Origin: Bacteroidota bacterium
GTDB lineage: Bacteria; Bacteroidota; Bacteroidia; Chitinophagales; Saprospiraceae
Assembly (NCBI GenBank): GCA_017858735.1
Contig: JAFMBH010000001.1
Span: 1-64,000 of the forward strand
Reading direction: 5' to 3'
Length of the DNA: 64,000 nucleotides
Shown one piece after another: positions 17,692 through 27,345 of this stretch (positions within the stretch are counted from its first letter, which is position 1; each line of letters opens with the position of its first letter). A model generated the notes under the pieces. It saw only the letters and a list, made by a program, of their open reading frames with translations. It did no database searches and was not told the origin of the DNA. The translations under genes were made by a program, and so were the position numbers.

Positions 17692-17739
17692 TGTTTAATT
17701 TGTTGGAGTGTGTTATTATACATTAAAATATTGTACTTT

Positions 17740-17747
17740 CAAAGATA
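17740..17747 (-). promoter_or_regulatory. Putative -7 promoter element for the CD38-like gene
   Basis: On the minus strand this reads TATCTTTG, matching TAnnTTTG, about 50 bases upstream of the ATG at 17691. It supports a monocistronic transcript. Confidence 0.45.
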
Positions 17748-17964
17748 ACAAAGTTGTTTTTTAATTTCGAACATTTTTAAATAGGTAAGAATTTTAGACT
17801 ACTTCGATAAGTAAGAAAAAAGATATTCTCATTTTTTCAGAAAAAGAGGTTGGAAATAATCTCCTTGAACTTGTCCATCGTTACTTTTGGTTCGCGTAAA
17901 ATGGCAAAGAATCTATGAGAAAAAAAGTTTAATAGTTCTCATAAATTATCATATTTGGTAGGGA

Positions 17965-20900
17965 TTATTTTAAATTAGCTTCGAAATATTTTAAAGAAGC
18001 TTCCATTTTTTCAATAGCTAAAATAGATTGCGGGGTTGGTTTTGCATCAGCAGACTGTAAAATATGAAGCATAAATAGAAACTTTTCTTGTAAACCTACC
18101 ACTGTTTCTTTCTCATTGGAAGTTTCATAAATACTTCCATATAATATGTCTCCACCGCCAGGAGAGCCTGAGCCTCTCTTTCTTTTTAATGCTGTTATGT
18201 TTTCAACGGATAGACTGGCAGATTTAATTTTTTCATCTAAGGATTCTCTGATGTCTTGAAGTTTATGGTAAGCCTGGTAGCAAATCAATGCGTATTTAGA
18301 TTGCAGGTTCAGGTCATCTTCGCTTATAATTACACGAGGATCCATTTTAACATCGAGCGCTTTTTCCATCACATAACCATCAATGTTTAATTTGACTTTG
18401 TAAGAACCAGGATGAACAAATGGTCCATCAGGTCCTGCCGGGGTGTTTTTATAAACTGCAGCAATGGCATAACCTCTTTGAGTTCCTTTTGGTGGTGCAT
18501 ACCTTACATCCCATACAAATCGGTGAGATCCTTTAGCTGTTTGTACTTTTTGGGCTGGTCTGAACCAATACGTTGGATATCCCAAAGTATTAGTATCTAG
18601 TTTTTCGGTAACATCAGTGGATGAAAATTTCCTTATAAGGTTGCCTTGAGTATCTGAAATCTCAATGGTGACCAGTCTTGCATTTTCACCCAAATTATAA
18701 TCTATAATGGCGCCATCTGGTGGATTTTTTCCTGTTGGTTCTTCTGGTGGCAGTGGGGTATCTGAAAACATATTCCAACGAACCCTAAATGCTTGTGAAG
18801 GCTTGTATAAAAAGTCATTATTGATTGCCTTTTTTATTTCCCTGAGGGGTGCAATATCATCTAAGATCCAAATGGATCTGCCGTGTGTGCCAATGACCAG
18901 GTCTTTTTCCTTCACTACAAGATCACGAATAGAGGTAGCAGGCATATTTAATCTTAGAGATTGCCAGTTATCACCATCATCAGCTGAGAAAAAAACCTCA
19001 TTTTCCGTCCCTGCGAATAATAATCCAGGTTGTTTAGGATCTTCTCTTACCACATTTACGGGATCTTTTGGAAGGCCTTTAGTTATTAAAGTCCATGTTT
19101 TGCCGCTATCCTTTGTTTTGTAAATATAAGGGTTCAGATCATCCAATCTGAAGGCATTAACTGAAATATAGGCAGTGTTTTTATCAAAATGACTGGCATC
19201 AATTTGAGAAATTTTATCCCAGGAACGGAGGGTAGGGGGAGTAACATTTGACCATGATTTTCCTCCATCTTTGGTTATATGAATCAAACCATCGTCAGTT
19301 CCAGCCCAGATAAGATCTGCATCGAGAGGTGAAGGGCCAACGGAGTAAATGACCCCTCTTCTGGCCATTCCAAATAATTCAGGTGTTTTAAAAACACCTA
19401 TATTATTTGGAATATCTGGTTTATCTCTGGATAAATCAGGACTTATTATTTCCCAATGGTATCCGCCATCTAAAGTTTTCCACAGCTTATTGGTAGCAAA
19501 AAGTAACAATTTCGGGTTGGCGGGGTGAAAAAGCAATGGCATTGTCCTGAGAACTCTGTATTGGCTTGATCTAAGATTTTCAGGACCAACATATTGTGTT
19601 TGTCCGGTTTTCTTATTAAACTTCAAAACTCTTCCTCCATATATTATATCTGGATTTAAAGGATCAGGTGCAACATAAGCATATTCATCGGCACCGACGC
19701 CGTACCAATCGCGGAAAGAAATCTGTCCTCCATTTCCACGACTGGCAACACCTATAGCACCACTTTCTTGTTGACCACCATACACATGATAAGGAAACTG
19801 ATTGTCAGTAGTTACGTGATAAAGTTGAGCGGTGGGTTGGTTATACCAGGAACTCCATGTTTTTCCACCATTAACCGTAATTACAGCTCCTTGATCGGCT
19901 GCGAAAATCATAATATCAGGCTGTAGTGGATTAATCCAGATACGATGATAATCATCTCCCCCGGGTGCACCTTTAATTGAAAACCAGTTTTTACCGCCAT
20001 CTATTGATTTATAAGCAGCAACATTGGCAATAAACAAAATTTCAGGATGATTAGGGTGCACTTTAATTTCCGCAAAATCACTACCTCGTCCCCACGTTCT
20101 TGGATCTTGGCTTACCAAACTCCAATTTTCTCCTGCGTCATTACTCTGATAAATTCCACCGTTACTTTTTGCATCGACGGTAGCGTACATTTGATTAGTA
20201 TTACTGGGTGCAAAACAAATGCCTATTCTGCCAAGTCCATCGGTAGCTCCTGGCAATCCTTTCTGGATAGGTTTCCATGTATCCCCACCATCGACGGATT
20301 TAAAAAGGCCGCTGTGTATGCCTGAAAAATTTCCATTCTCCCAGGGACCTTCTCTATGCTCCCATAAGCTGGCAAAAAGAATTTTTGGATTAGCTGGATT
20401 ATATTCCACTTGAATGGCTCCCGTATTTTTATCTACGAATAGAACCTTTTGCCATGTTTTTCCACCGTCCTGAGATCTAAAAACACCCCTTTCTTCATTG
20501 GCTCCGTAAGGATGGCCTAAGCCAGCTACAAATACTTCCATTGGATTAGAGGGATGAACAATAATTCTTCCTACTTGCTGTATGTCATTCAAACCCAAAT
20601 GGTTCCAGGTGGTTCCTCCGTCTTCTGATTTATATATTCCATTGCCAACGCTTAAATCAGGGCGATGAAGACCCTCACCTGTGCCAACATATATAATTTC
20701 AGGATTTGTTTGAGAAACGGCAATATCACCAATGGATCCTGTGGGCATTTTATCAAAAATAGGAAGCCAGGTTCTACCATAATCATCTGTTTTCCATACA
20801 CCTCCATTATTTACCCCCATAAAAAAGAGGTTTGGCTGAGTGGGCACACCTGTAGCTCCAACCGTTCTTCCCGCTCGAAATGGACCAATCATTCTGTATT

Positions 20901-21009
20901 CAAGATGTTGATAATTAACAGGCGGAATAGACTGAGCATGCAGTGTGCACCCAATCAAAGGAAGAATTAAAAAACAATACAAAAAAGTATAATAACGCAT
21001 ATAATTCAA
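17965..21009 (-). CDS. Secreted BNR/VPS10-like beta-propeller protein (glycosyl hydrolase-like)
   Basis: 1014 residues. A signal peptide ends at LHAQS; Cys21 in LIGC could instead be a lipidation site. About ten Asp-box (BNR) repeats are spread over residues 60-700, such as KSEDGGTTW, RSQDGGKTW, KSVDGGDTW, KSIDGGKNW and TLDGGYHW, forming one or two beta-propellers of the sortilin/VPS10 type. The C-terminal 300 residues hold an Ig-like segment and a helical end. Such proteins are abundant in Bacteroidota and are often named glycosyl hydrolase, but no catalytic residues of a defined GH family are clear. The function is unknown, probably periplasmic or surface binding. Met4 (21000) is an alternative start. 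Confidence 0.85.
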   Translation of the reverse strand: MNYMRYYTFLYCFLILPLIGCTLHAQSIPPVNYQHLEYRMIGPFRAGRTVGATGVPTQPNLFFMGVNNGGVWKTDDYGRTWLPIFDKMPTGSIGDIAVSQTNPEIIYVGTGEGLHRPDLSVGNGIYKSEDGGTTWNHLGLNDIQQVGRIIVHPSNPMEVFVAGLGHPYGANEERGVFRSQDGGKTWQKVLFVDKNTGAIQVEYNPANPKILFASLWEHREGPWENGNFSGIHSGLFKSVDGGDTWKPIQKGLPGATDGLGRIGICFAPSNTNQMYATVDAKSNGGIYQSNDAGENWSLVSQDPRTWGRGSDFAEIKVHPNHPEILFIANVAAYKSIDGGKNWFSIKGAPGGDDYHRIWINPLQPDIMIFAADQGAVITVNGGKTWSSWYNQPTAQLYHVTTDNQFPYHVYGGQQESGAIGVASRGNGGQISFRDWYGVGADEYAYVAPDPLNPDIIYGGRVLKFNKKTGQTQYVGPENLRSSQYRVLRTMPLLFHPANPKLLLFATNKLWKTLDGGYHWEIISPDLSRDKPDIPNNIGVFKTPELFGMARRGVIYSVGPSPLDADLIWAGTDDGLIHITKDGGKSWSNVTPPTLRSWDKISQIDASHFDKNTAYISVNAFRLDDLNPYIYKTKDSGKTWTLITKGLPKDPVNVVREDPKQPGLLFAGTENEVFFSADDGDNWQSLRLNMPATSIRDLVVKEKDLVIGTHGRSIWILDDIAPLREIKKAINNDFLYKPSQAFRVRWNMFSDTPLPPEEPTGKNPPDGAIIDYNLGENARLVTIEISDTQGNLIRKFSSTDVTEKLDTNTLGYPTYWFRPAQKVQTAKGSHRFVWDVRYAPPKGTQRGYAIAAVYKNTPAGPDGPFVHPGSYKVKLNIDGYVMEKALDVKMDPRVIISEDDLNLQSKYALICYQAYHKLQDIRESLDEKIKSASLSVENITALKRKRGSGSPGGGDILYGSIYETSNEKETVVGLQEKFLFMLHILQSADAKPTPQSILAIEKMEASLKYFEANLK

Positions 21010-21187
21010 ATTTAGTGATCAAAATATAATATTAAGGTAAGACTTTTTACATTAAGTTAAATCTAATGGAGTAAATTAACTTGGAAATCTTAATGCTTAT
21101 AAAGTATTTGACTATAATAATCCGGAATCAAGTTTAAGCAGTTCGGATAAACCTTTGGTTTATCTGATTTGTTATGGCAATAAAAAA

Positions 21188-21640
21188 ATGACAATGAACT
21201 GGGAAACGGTAATATTAGAGGCTAAAAAAATAAGAGATAAGAATGACATTAAGGTAGTTAAGTCAGACGCTGAATGGAAAGAAATTTTATCTCCTGAGGT
21301 GTACCAGATTACCAGAAAGAAAGGCACAGAAAGGCCATTTTCCAATCAAATGTGTAATTCATTTGAGGCTGGTAAATATGAATGTGTATGTTGTGGAACC
21401 ACCTTGTTTGATGCTGAGGAGAAATTTGAAAGTGGCACCGGTTGGCCATCTTTCACTAAACCTGTGGAAGAAAATGCTGTAGTTTATACTCTGGATAATA
21501 GTTTTGGTCAACAGCGGATTGAAGTATGTTGCGGAACGTGCGATTCACACCTTGGTCATGTTTTTCCTGATGGTCCAAAACCAACGCGTCTTCGTTTTTG
21601 CATTAACGCTTTAGCTTTAAAAAAGGTTACTAATAAATAA
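21188..21640 (+). CDS. msrB: Peptide-methionine (R)-S-oxide reductase MsrB
   Basis: 150 residues from ATG 21188; the frame opens at 21155 but the extra 11 residues are unlike the family. It shows ITRKKGTERPFSNQ, then zinc-site cysteines in CVCCGTTLF and CGTCDSHLGHVF, GTGWPSF, and the catalytic cysteine in RFCINALAL. MsrB reduces the R-epimer of methionine sulfoxide in proteins, in the cytoplasm here since no signal peptide is present. Confidence 0.96.
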   Translation: MTMNWETVILEAKKIRDKNDIKVVKSDAEWKEILSPEVYQITRKKGTERPFSNQMCNSFEAGKYECVCCGTTLFDAEEKFESGTGWPSFTKPVEENAVVYTLDNSFGQQRIEVCCGTCDSHLGHVFPDGPKPTRLRFCINALALKKVTNK

Positions 21641-21665
21641 AAGCGTATTTTAATGAAATAAGACG

Positions 21666-21673
21666 TACCTTTG
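21666..21673 (+). promoter_or_regulatory. Putative -7 promoter element for the DEAD-box gene
   Basis: TACCTTTG matches TAnnTTTG and lies about 22 bases before the start codon at 21695. Confidence 0.5.
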
Positions 21674-21694
21674 CGGCTTAATTAAAAATAATAC

Positions 21695-23473
21695 ATGAGT
21701 TCATTTTCAGACCTGGGTCTTTCACAACAATTACTTGTCTCTATTGAAGGACTTGGTTACAAACAACCAACCTTAATCCAGGAAAAAGTTATTCCTTTTC
21801 TGCTTTCCGGAAAAGAAGATTTAGTCGCTTTGGCTCAAACCGGTACGGGAAAAACAGCCGCTTTTGGACTTCCATTAATTGATTTAGTTGATGCGGGTCA
21901 ATTTTGTGTTCAGGGGCTTATATTAGCTCCAACCAGAGAGCTTTGTTTACAAATAACCGGTGATATAAATCGCTTTCTAGGCGAAGAACCACACCTAAAT
22001 ATAGTGGCTGTTTATGGAGGTGCAAGCATCCAGGAACAAGTTAGAGCCTTAAAAAGAAATGCTCATATCGTTGTAGCAACACCGGGTAGATTAGTTGATC
22101 TATTAGACAGGAGAGCTATTAAACTTGACGATATCAAAATTTTAGTTCTTGATGAAGCTGATGAGATGTTAAATATGGGTTTTCAAGAAGATCTTGATGC
22201 CATTATTTCTGCTTGTAGTTCGTCGAGAAATACGTGGCTCTTTTCTGCAACCATGCCAAATTCCGTTAGGAATCTGGCAAGAAATTACATGGTAAAACCT
22301 GTTGAAATTTCAGCAGGAGAAAAAAATTCGGGTAACGTTAATATCGAACATCGCTATTGTATCGTTCAGGAAAAAGATAAGTATGCCGCATTGAAACGTT
22401 TACTGGATTTCAACCCGTCTATTTATGCTTTGATTTTTTGCCGAACCAGAATGGATACCCAAGACGTTGCCGATAACTTAATGAAAGACGGTTATACTTC
22501 TGGGGCCCTTCACGGTGACATGGACCAGAAGCAACGTGAAAAAATCATGGATAAATTCAGGAATCGTGCGCTTCGTATTCTCGTAGCAACAGACGTTGCT
22601 GCAAGAGGTTTGGATGTCAGTGGGCTTACGCACGTAATCCACATGAATATTCCCGATGAACTACCTTTTTATACTCACCGAAGTGGTAGAACGGGTAGAG
22701 CAGGGGAGAAAGGTGTTTCTATCGCTCTTGTTACCAATAGAGATGCATACAAAATAAGGAATATTGAGAATCTGTCTAAAATACATTTCCGTCCTTTCCC
22801 CGTTCCCAGTGGTCAGGAAGTTTGTCAACAGCAACTCCTTGAGCTTTTAAGAAGAGTTAAAGAAGTAGAATTAAATGACGAGGAACTAGATACTTTCTTA
22901 CCAGATGTTTTACATTTCTTGAAGGATATGTCCAGGGAAGATTTAATTAAAAGATTTGCTTCCTTAGAATTCAACAGGTTTCTGGAGTATTACAGAGGAG
23001 CACCCGATTTAAATCCTGTCTCAAGAGATAGAGATAGGGGAGACAGAGACAGAGGTGACAGAGATAGAAAACAATCTTCATCTTCTTACGGAAATTCTTC
23101 TTCGTCATCCGAGGGTAGAAATAGTAGCGTGCCAATGTCTAGTTTCGTTTTAAATCTTGGTTCAAAAGATAATCTGGACAAAGGTGGGCTTTTAAGAATT
23201 ATCTGTGAAGCAGGTGGAATTCACAAAAGTAAAGTTGGGCGTATCGTGACTGGTAATGTTACCTCGACCCTGGAATTACCTATGGATACTTTTATACAGA
23301 TCCAAAAGAAAATTGCCAAAACCAGATTTCGCGGAAGGCCACTAATTCTTGAGCAGGCGAGAGCAAAACAAGGCGGCGATGATTTTGCCAAAAAGTTTTC
23401 AGGAGGTGAAGATAAGCCAGAAAAGAAAAAAAAACTTCGTGACAAATTAACTATAGTCCAGGATCTTCAGTGA
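21695..23473 (+). CDS. deaD: DEAD-box ATP-dependent RNA helicase with DbpA-type RNA-binding domain
   Basis: 592 residues. All helicase motifs are present in order: the Q motif (FSDLGLSQQLL...PTLIQ), AQTGTGKTAAFGLP, PTREL, TPGR, DEADEML, SAT, ARGLDVSGLTHVIH and HRSGRTGRAG. A charged linker (RDRGDRDRGDRDR, then a Ser-rich stretch) near residues 445-475 leads to a DbpA/CsdA-like RRM ending the protein (SSFVLNLGSKDNL...PLILEQA) and a Lys-rich tail. It probably remodels rRNA or mRNA, often in cold response. The symbol is by similarity; DbpA or another paralog is possible. Confidence 0.92.
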   Translation: MSSFSDLGLSQQLLVSIEGLGYKQPTLIQEKVIPFLLSGKEDLVALAQTGTGKTAAFGLPLIDLVDAGQFCVQGLILAPTRELCLQITGDINRFLGEEPHLNIVAVYGGASIQEQVRALKRNAHIVVATPGRLVDLLDRRAIKLDDIKILVLDEADEMLNMGFQEDLDAIISACSSSRNTWLFSATMPNSVRNLARNYMVKPVEISAGEKNSGNVNIEHRYCIVQEKDKYAALKRLLDFNPSIYALIFCRTRMDTQDVADNLMKDGYTSGALHGDMDQKQREKIMDKFRNRALRILVATDVAARGLDVSGLTHVIHMNIPDELPFYTHRSGRTGRAGEKGVSIALVTNRDAYKIRNIENLSKIHFRPFPVPSGQEVCQQQLLELLRRVKEVELNDEELDTFLPDVLHFLKDMSREDLIKRFASLEFNRFLEYYRGAPDLNPVSRDRDRGDRDRGDRDRKQSSSSYGNSSSSSEGRNSSVPMSSFVLNLGSKDNLDKGGLLRIICEAGGIHKSKVGRIVTGNVTSTLELPMDTFIQIQKKIAKTRFRGRPLILEQARAKQGGDDFAKKFSGGEDKPEKKKKLRDKLTIVQDLQ

Positions 23474-23479
23474 AGTAAG

Positions 23480-23500
23480 TACTAGTATCCTAGTATTTTT
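23480..23500 (+). terminator. Short hairpin terminator after the DEAD-box gene
   Basis: The stem TACTAG/CTAGTA with loop TATC is followed by TTTTT. It overlaps the end of the converging response-regulator gene. Confidence 0.55.
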
Positions 23501-24201
23501 CCTACCTCACTTTTGTAGCTTCGACCAATAGGTAATTGTTGTCCATGTATATCAATATGACTGGGAGTGAAAGCTTCAATTTTCGATGCAGAAACTAAAA
23601 AGGAACGATGAATTCTTATGAAATTGTTCTCCATTAGTTTCTGCTCCAAAAAACTTATTTTTTGTTTTGTTACGACTCTTTTGTCAGATAAATGAATTAT
23701 AACATAATCCTTTAGGCTTTCAATATAAATTATTTCCTTTAGGTTTATTTTAATCATTTTTTTATCTGACTTAACAATTAAAGTGTCTGTTGTGATGTAA
23801 GGTTCGTACTCATCATTATTAATTGTATTTTGACTGGCACTTTGTATTTGTCCAAAAGCCTTACTCAGTGCTTTTAGAAATCTGCCAAAGGGTATTGGTT
23901 TTAAAAGGTAGTCCACTGCATCCAGGTCAAAGGCTTCAATCGCGTAGTCTCTGTAGGCTGTAGTGAAAATAACTTTTGGTGGATTTTGTAAAGTTTTTAA
24001 AAAATCAATTCCATTTAATTTTGGCATTTGTATGTCAAGGAAAATTAAATCAACATTTTGATTTCTTAATACTTCAAATGCCTTCATTGCATTATCACAT
24101 CGGGCCGTCAGCTCCAAACCATCTACTCGCTTTATATATGATTCTAATACATCCAGGGCTAAAGGTTCGTCATCGACAAGAACACATTTAATTTTATTCA
24201 T
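23482..24201 (-). CDS. LytTR-family response regulator
   Basis: 239 residues. The N-terminal receiver domain carries the acidic pair Asp10-Asp11, the phosphoacceptor Asp56 (in LIFLDIQMP) and a Lys in YLLKPIPFGRFLKAL. The C-terminal LytTR DNA-binding domain (about residues 135-239) has KSDKKMIKINLKEIIYIESLKDYVIIHL and FIRIHRSFLVS. It should be phosphorylated by the LytS-like kinase encoded just upstream; the two genes overlap by 8 bp, so translation is probably coupled. Targets are unknown. Confidence 0.94.
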   Translation of the reverse strand: MNKIKCVLVDDEPLALDVLESYIKRVDGLELTARCDNAMKAFEVLRNQNVDLIFLDIQMPKLNGIDFLKTLQNPPKVIFTTAYRDYAIEAFDLDAVDYLLKPIPFGRFLKALSKAFGQIQSASQNTINNDEYEPYITTDTLIVKSDKKMIKINLKEIIYIESLKDYVIIHLSDKRVVTKQKISFLEQKLMENNFIRIHRSFLVSASKIEAFTPSHIDIHGQQLPIGRSYKSEVGKILGY

Positions 24202-25282
24202 TACTTGTAATTAGTGAAATTTTCAAAACAATGGTGAATGAATCTTCTTCTTTAAAAACTTCTAGATTATATCCATCATCTCCATAAATTAAATCTAACC
24301 TTCGTTTTACATTTTTAAGTCCTATTCCTTTAGTATAATCAGCTTCCAGATCACTATCTGAATTAATACTGCTATTTTCTACTCTAAAGGTTAAATTTAG
24401 CTCTTTTACTTTAAGATCTATATAAATAAATGAATTTTCAGTATGTTGACTTACACCATGCTTAAAAGCATTTTCTAAAAAGGGTAGCATTAATAAAGGT
24501 GGTATTTTGAGGTCTTTAACGGTACCGCTTATGTTAAAATCGACATCTAACCTATCACCGTATCTCAATTTTTCCAGCGTAATTAAATTTTGCATTTGTT
24601 CAATTTCTTTTTCCAAAGAAATTTGACTCACATTGCAATCGTATAACATGTAGTCCAGGAAATGAGACAATTTTAATACAACTTCAGAAGATTGATCAGA
24701 TTTTTGGAGCGTCAAGGCATATAAGGAATTAAGCGTATTAAAAAGGAAGTGTGGGTGAATTTGTGATTTTAAAAATTTAAGTTCCGCATCTAGTTTTTCT
24801 CTCGAAAGCTCTCTGGCTATTTTTTCATTTTCATAGTTTTTTTTAATTAGCTTGATAGCAGCTGCAGCAAAAACGATAGTATAAACATTAGTGGTTCTTT
24901 GCAACGCCTTAGTAAAGCTAGTTAGTGGAAATGTGGCATAATCATAATTCGGTAAATAAATAGGGACATAAAATAAATGAAGTAACAGTCGATCTAAATA
25001 GCCAATACCAATGGCGCTAAAAATAAATATTAAGGTGAATGCCAAATATTTTTCTTTATCAAGAAAGCTCGAAATTAACCAATATAAAGTTAAATAGGTA
25101 GCAAACATTCTAACTGGCAAGGTGACCAGTACTTCAATGAAACTTTGCGTGTAATTATCTCTAAAACTAGCAAAGGCGATGGTGAAATATCCCAGATAAA
25201 TTAGCCAAAAAATAAGATGGGCCAGTAACCTGTTTTTCGGATAAAGAAATTTATCGAACCTGATTAATGAGAATGTTGACAT
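24194..25282 (-). CDS. LytS-like sensor histidine kinase
   Basis: 362 residues. Four predicted membrane segments (about 20-40, 50-72, 80-105, 133-147) are followed by a coiled linker and the HisKA_7TM-less LytS-type core (PF06580): LKFLKSQIHPHFLFNTLNSL with probable phosphoacceptor His178, then LMLPFLENAFKHG (N box) and KGIGLKNVKRRLDLIYG (G box). No extracellular sensor domain is present, so it likely senses a membrane state or a small ligand. It pairs with the overlapping LytTR regulator. A close paralog pair lies at 60013-61793. Confidence 0.93.
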   Translation of the reverse strand: MSTFSLIRFDKFLYPKNRLLAHLIFWLIYLGYFTIAFASFRDNYTQSFIEVLVTLPVRMFATYLTLYWLISSFLDKEKYLAFTLIFIFSAIGIGYLDRLLLHLFYVPIYLPNYDYATFPLTSFTKALQRTTNVYTIVFAAAAIKLIKKNYENEKIARELSREKLDAELKFLKSQIHPHFLFNTLNSLYALTLQKSDQSSEVVLKLSHFLDYMLYDCNVSQISLEKEIEQMQNLITLEKLRYGDRLDVDFNISGTVKDLKIPPLLMLPFLENAFKHGVSQHTENSFIYIDLKVKELNLTFRVENSSINSDSDLEADYTKGIGLKNVKRRLDLIYGDDGYNLEVFKEEDSFTIVLKISLITSNE

Positions 25283-25567
25283 TGTAATAACCCTTTTGCT
25301 TAACTAAAGATAAAATAAAGGATCTTAAATAAATGATAAACGTTCAAATACATTTATAAAGCACTGTTTTCTACCAAATATGTAGATAAATTGCATTGGT
25401 ACCCTATTTTTATCTTAATGGCTTCATTTTAGTTATGTTTGGCGATATAAAGGACTTTGTTATTTTTTGAGATGTATTTTCGTTTTAGATGAAACACCAC
25501 CCATAAGTTTTTAATAGCAACCAATCTGTTGAATGCCACCATTTACTTTGTATTTGGTGGTATTTTT
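25283..25567. other. Intergenic region with an orphan plus-strand hairpin
   Basis: 285 bases between the kinase gene and the ZIP gene, both on the minus strand. It should hold the kinase promoter; no ORF with family features was found. The only clear structure is the hairpin at 25533-25569, described separately. Confidence 0.5.
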
Positions 25568-25569
25568 TT
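25533..25569 (+). terminator. Terminator-like hairpin pointing in the plus direction
   Basis: The arms ATGCCACCA (25533-25541) and TGGTGGTAT (25555-25563) pair around a 13-base loop and are followed by six T. The T-run is on the plus-strand side although both flanking genes are on the minus strand. It may end an unannotated plus-strand RNA or act as a 3-prime stabilising stem for the ZIP mRNA. Confidence 0.45.
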
Positions 25570-26392
25570 ACCCTAAGGAAACATCCAGGGTCATCATAAT
25601 GGCAAATCCTACAATAGTTGCCATAGTAGCGAGGTCAGTATTTCCTGCCAGATGAGACTCGGGTATCAGTTCTTCAACGACCACATAAATCATGGCTCCT
25701 GCCGCGAAAGATAAAGCGTAGGGGAGTAAAGGTTCAATAAGTAGAACGGCGGTAGCTCCAAGTACTCCAGCAATTGGTTCAACTACACCGGATAACTGTC
25801 CATAAAAAAAAGCTTTTCGCCTGCTCATTCCTTCTCTTCTCAGCGGGACAGAAACGGCTGTGCCTTCTGGTAGATTTTGTAATCCTATGCCTATGGTTAA
25901 TGCCACTGCGGCTCCAAGACTGGCAGAATCTAAACCATGGGCAGCTGCGCCAAAGGCAACACCAATAGCCAGTCCCTCGGGTATATTGTGAATGGTTATC
26001 GCCGAAACTAATAAAATACTTCTTTTCCATGATGAGGGTACACCTTCCGCCTGATTAATATCAAAACCTGGATGAAGATGGGGTAGATAACGGTCAATAA
26101 TCCAAAGAAATATTCCGCCACCCAAAAAGCCTATCAATGCGGGAAGCCATGAAGGCACTTTTGCCGCTTTTTCTGTCATTTCAATGGCAGGTGCCAGCAA
26201 GGACCAGTAACTGGCGGCAATCATTACTCCTGCAGCAAAGCCTAACATGGCATCCAGGACTTTTTGATTCATTTTTTTGAAGAAAAAAACAAAAGAAGCT
26301 CCAAATGCAGTGATTCCCCAAGTAAACAATGTAGCTACAAAAGCTAGTAGAATTGGATTAATTCCTTTCAAAGATTCAATAAATGTATCCAT
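25568..26392 (-). CDS. ZIP-family metal transporter
   Basis: 274 residues with about eight membrane segments. The two metal-binding helices are clear: [14 protein letters not shown] near residue 137 and [14 protein letters not shown] near residue 173. A His-containing loop ([10 protein letters not shown]) lies before them. ZIP transporters carry zinc, iron or manganese into the cytoplasm. The bacterial ZupT/GufA-like type fits the length and motif pair. The gene is 20 bp downstream of the MscS-like gene on the same strand and probably shares its transcript. Confidence 0.92.
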   Translation of the reverse strand: MDTFIESLKGINPILLAFVATLFTWGITAFGASFVFFFKKMNQKVLDAMLGFAAGVMIAASYWSLLAPAIEMTEKAAKVPSWLPALIGFLGGGIFLWIIDRYLPHLHPGFDINQAEGVPSSWKRSILLVSAITIHNIPEGLAIGVAFGAAAHGLDSASLGAAVALTIGIGLQNLPEGTAVSVPLRREGMSRRKAFFYGQLSGVVEPIAGVLGATAVLLIEPLLPYALSFAAGAMIYVVVEELIPESHLAGNTDLATMATIVGFAIMMTLDVSLG

Positions 26393-26412
26393 TTTATTTA
26401 AAATTTGTTGTT

Positions 26413-27276
26413 TTAGGCATTTTCCTTAAGCGCGTTCAAAGATTGATTTATTTTAGAGAAAGATATTCCTTCGTCATTAAATTTTTTATAAATAATTTCA
26501 TAAAGATCACATTTTAATTCAAATCCTTTTGCACTATTTGCCGTCCAAATCCAAGCTCTGATAGTAATACCTAACGGATTTATTTGAACAATTCTAACTT
26601 TAACCGTAGAAGAATCTTCATCAAATTCTTCAGGAGTGCGATTATCCAAAGATAAGGGATGTGCAATGGCTGCTTTCTCCAATAATTCTTTTGCGTGATC
26701 GATATTTGTTCCGTGTTCAAGTTGAATTTCCAACCAATTGCATATTCTATCATCATCAAGATCAGAATTTATAATTATCTCATTGCCCATCAAGGTATTG
26801 GGTACAATGATTCGTCTATTTTCAAAATCTCTAATTACGGTATGTCTAAGCGTTATATCTTCAACAATGCCGTTCAGGGTTTCTCTTATTTTTAATCTAT
26901 CGTTTACTCTAAACGGCTTAAATATGACAATGAATATACCACTTATTATATTACTTAGGGTCTGTTGAGAAGCAAAACCAATGGCAACAGCCAAAATTCC
27001 GGCACCTGCAAGCATGGAGTTGGCTATAGTTCTCATACTTGGTACAGAATATATAGCTAATGATATACCTACAATGTATATCACCGCCGCCAAAAAATGT
27101 CGTAAAAATTGATAATTTGTTGGATCATTCTGCATTATGAGCGTCGATTTTAATATAAATCGCCGAAAAAATTTACTAAAAGTATAACCTACTACAAAAG
27201 TCCCTATTAGAATTCCTATAAATTCTGCATAATTAGAGAATTTATGTTCATAAAAATGATTTAACCAGTCTAACAT
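26413..27276 (-). CDS. MscS-family mechanosensitive channel
   Basis: 287 residues. N-terminal membrane helices (about 18-36, 60-80, 88-112) end in the pore-lining helix with [24 protein letters not shown], followed by the beta domain ([39 protein letters not shown]) and an alpha/beta C-terminal domain. The short form with few helices is typical of small-conductance channels that open on osmotic downshock. ZIP follows 20 bp downstream. Confidence 0.93.
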   Translation of the reverse strand: MLDWLNHFYEHKFSNYAEFIGILIGTFVVGYTFSKFFRRFILKSTLIMQNDPTNYQFLRHFLAAVIYIVGISLAIYSVPSMRTIANSMLAGAGILAVAIGFASQQTLSNIISGIFIVIFKPFRVNDRLKIRETLNGIVEDITLRHTVIRDFENRRIIVPNTLMGNEIIINSDLDDDRICNWLEIQLEHGTNIDHAKELLEKAAIAHPLSLDNRTPEEFDEDSSTVKVRIVQINPLGITIRAWIWTANSAKGFELKCDLYEIIYKKFNDEGISFSKINQSLNALKENA

Positions 27277-27345
27277 GTCTATTTCTTTTATTTATTGAAC
27301 AACAATTCTACTGTATAATGTTTTATATGTCGGTAAAAAGTCGTG

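Noticed and set aside
17692-17964. Possible immunity gene upstream of the CD38-like protein
   Set aside because: Only very short frames (for example a 13-codon ATG frame on the minus strand) exist in this gap; none looks like a protein.
18707-19123. 138-residue plus-strand ORF
   Set aside because: Antisense shadow of the BNR-repeat gene; its Ser/Phe-rich composition is typical of a reverse frame and no domain is visible.
25435-25471. Eleven-codon plus-strand frame starting MFGDIKDF
   Set aside because: Too short to support as a gene; no ribosome-binding signal or conservation can be judged from sequence alone.
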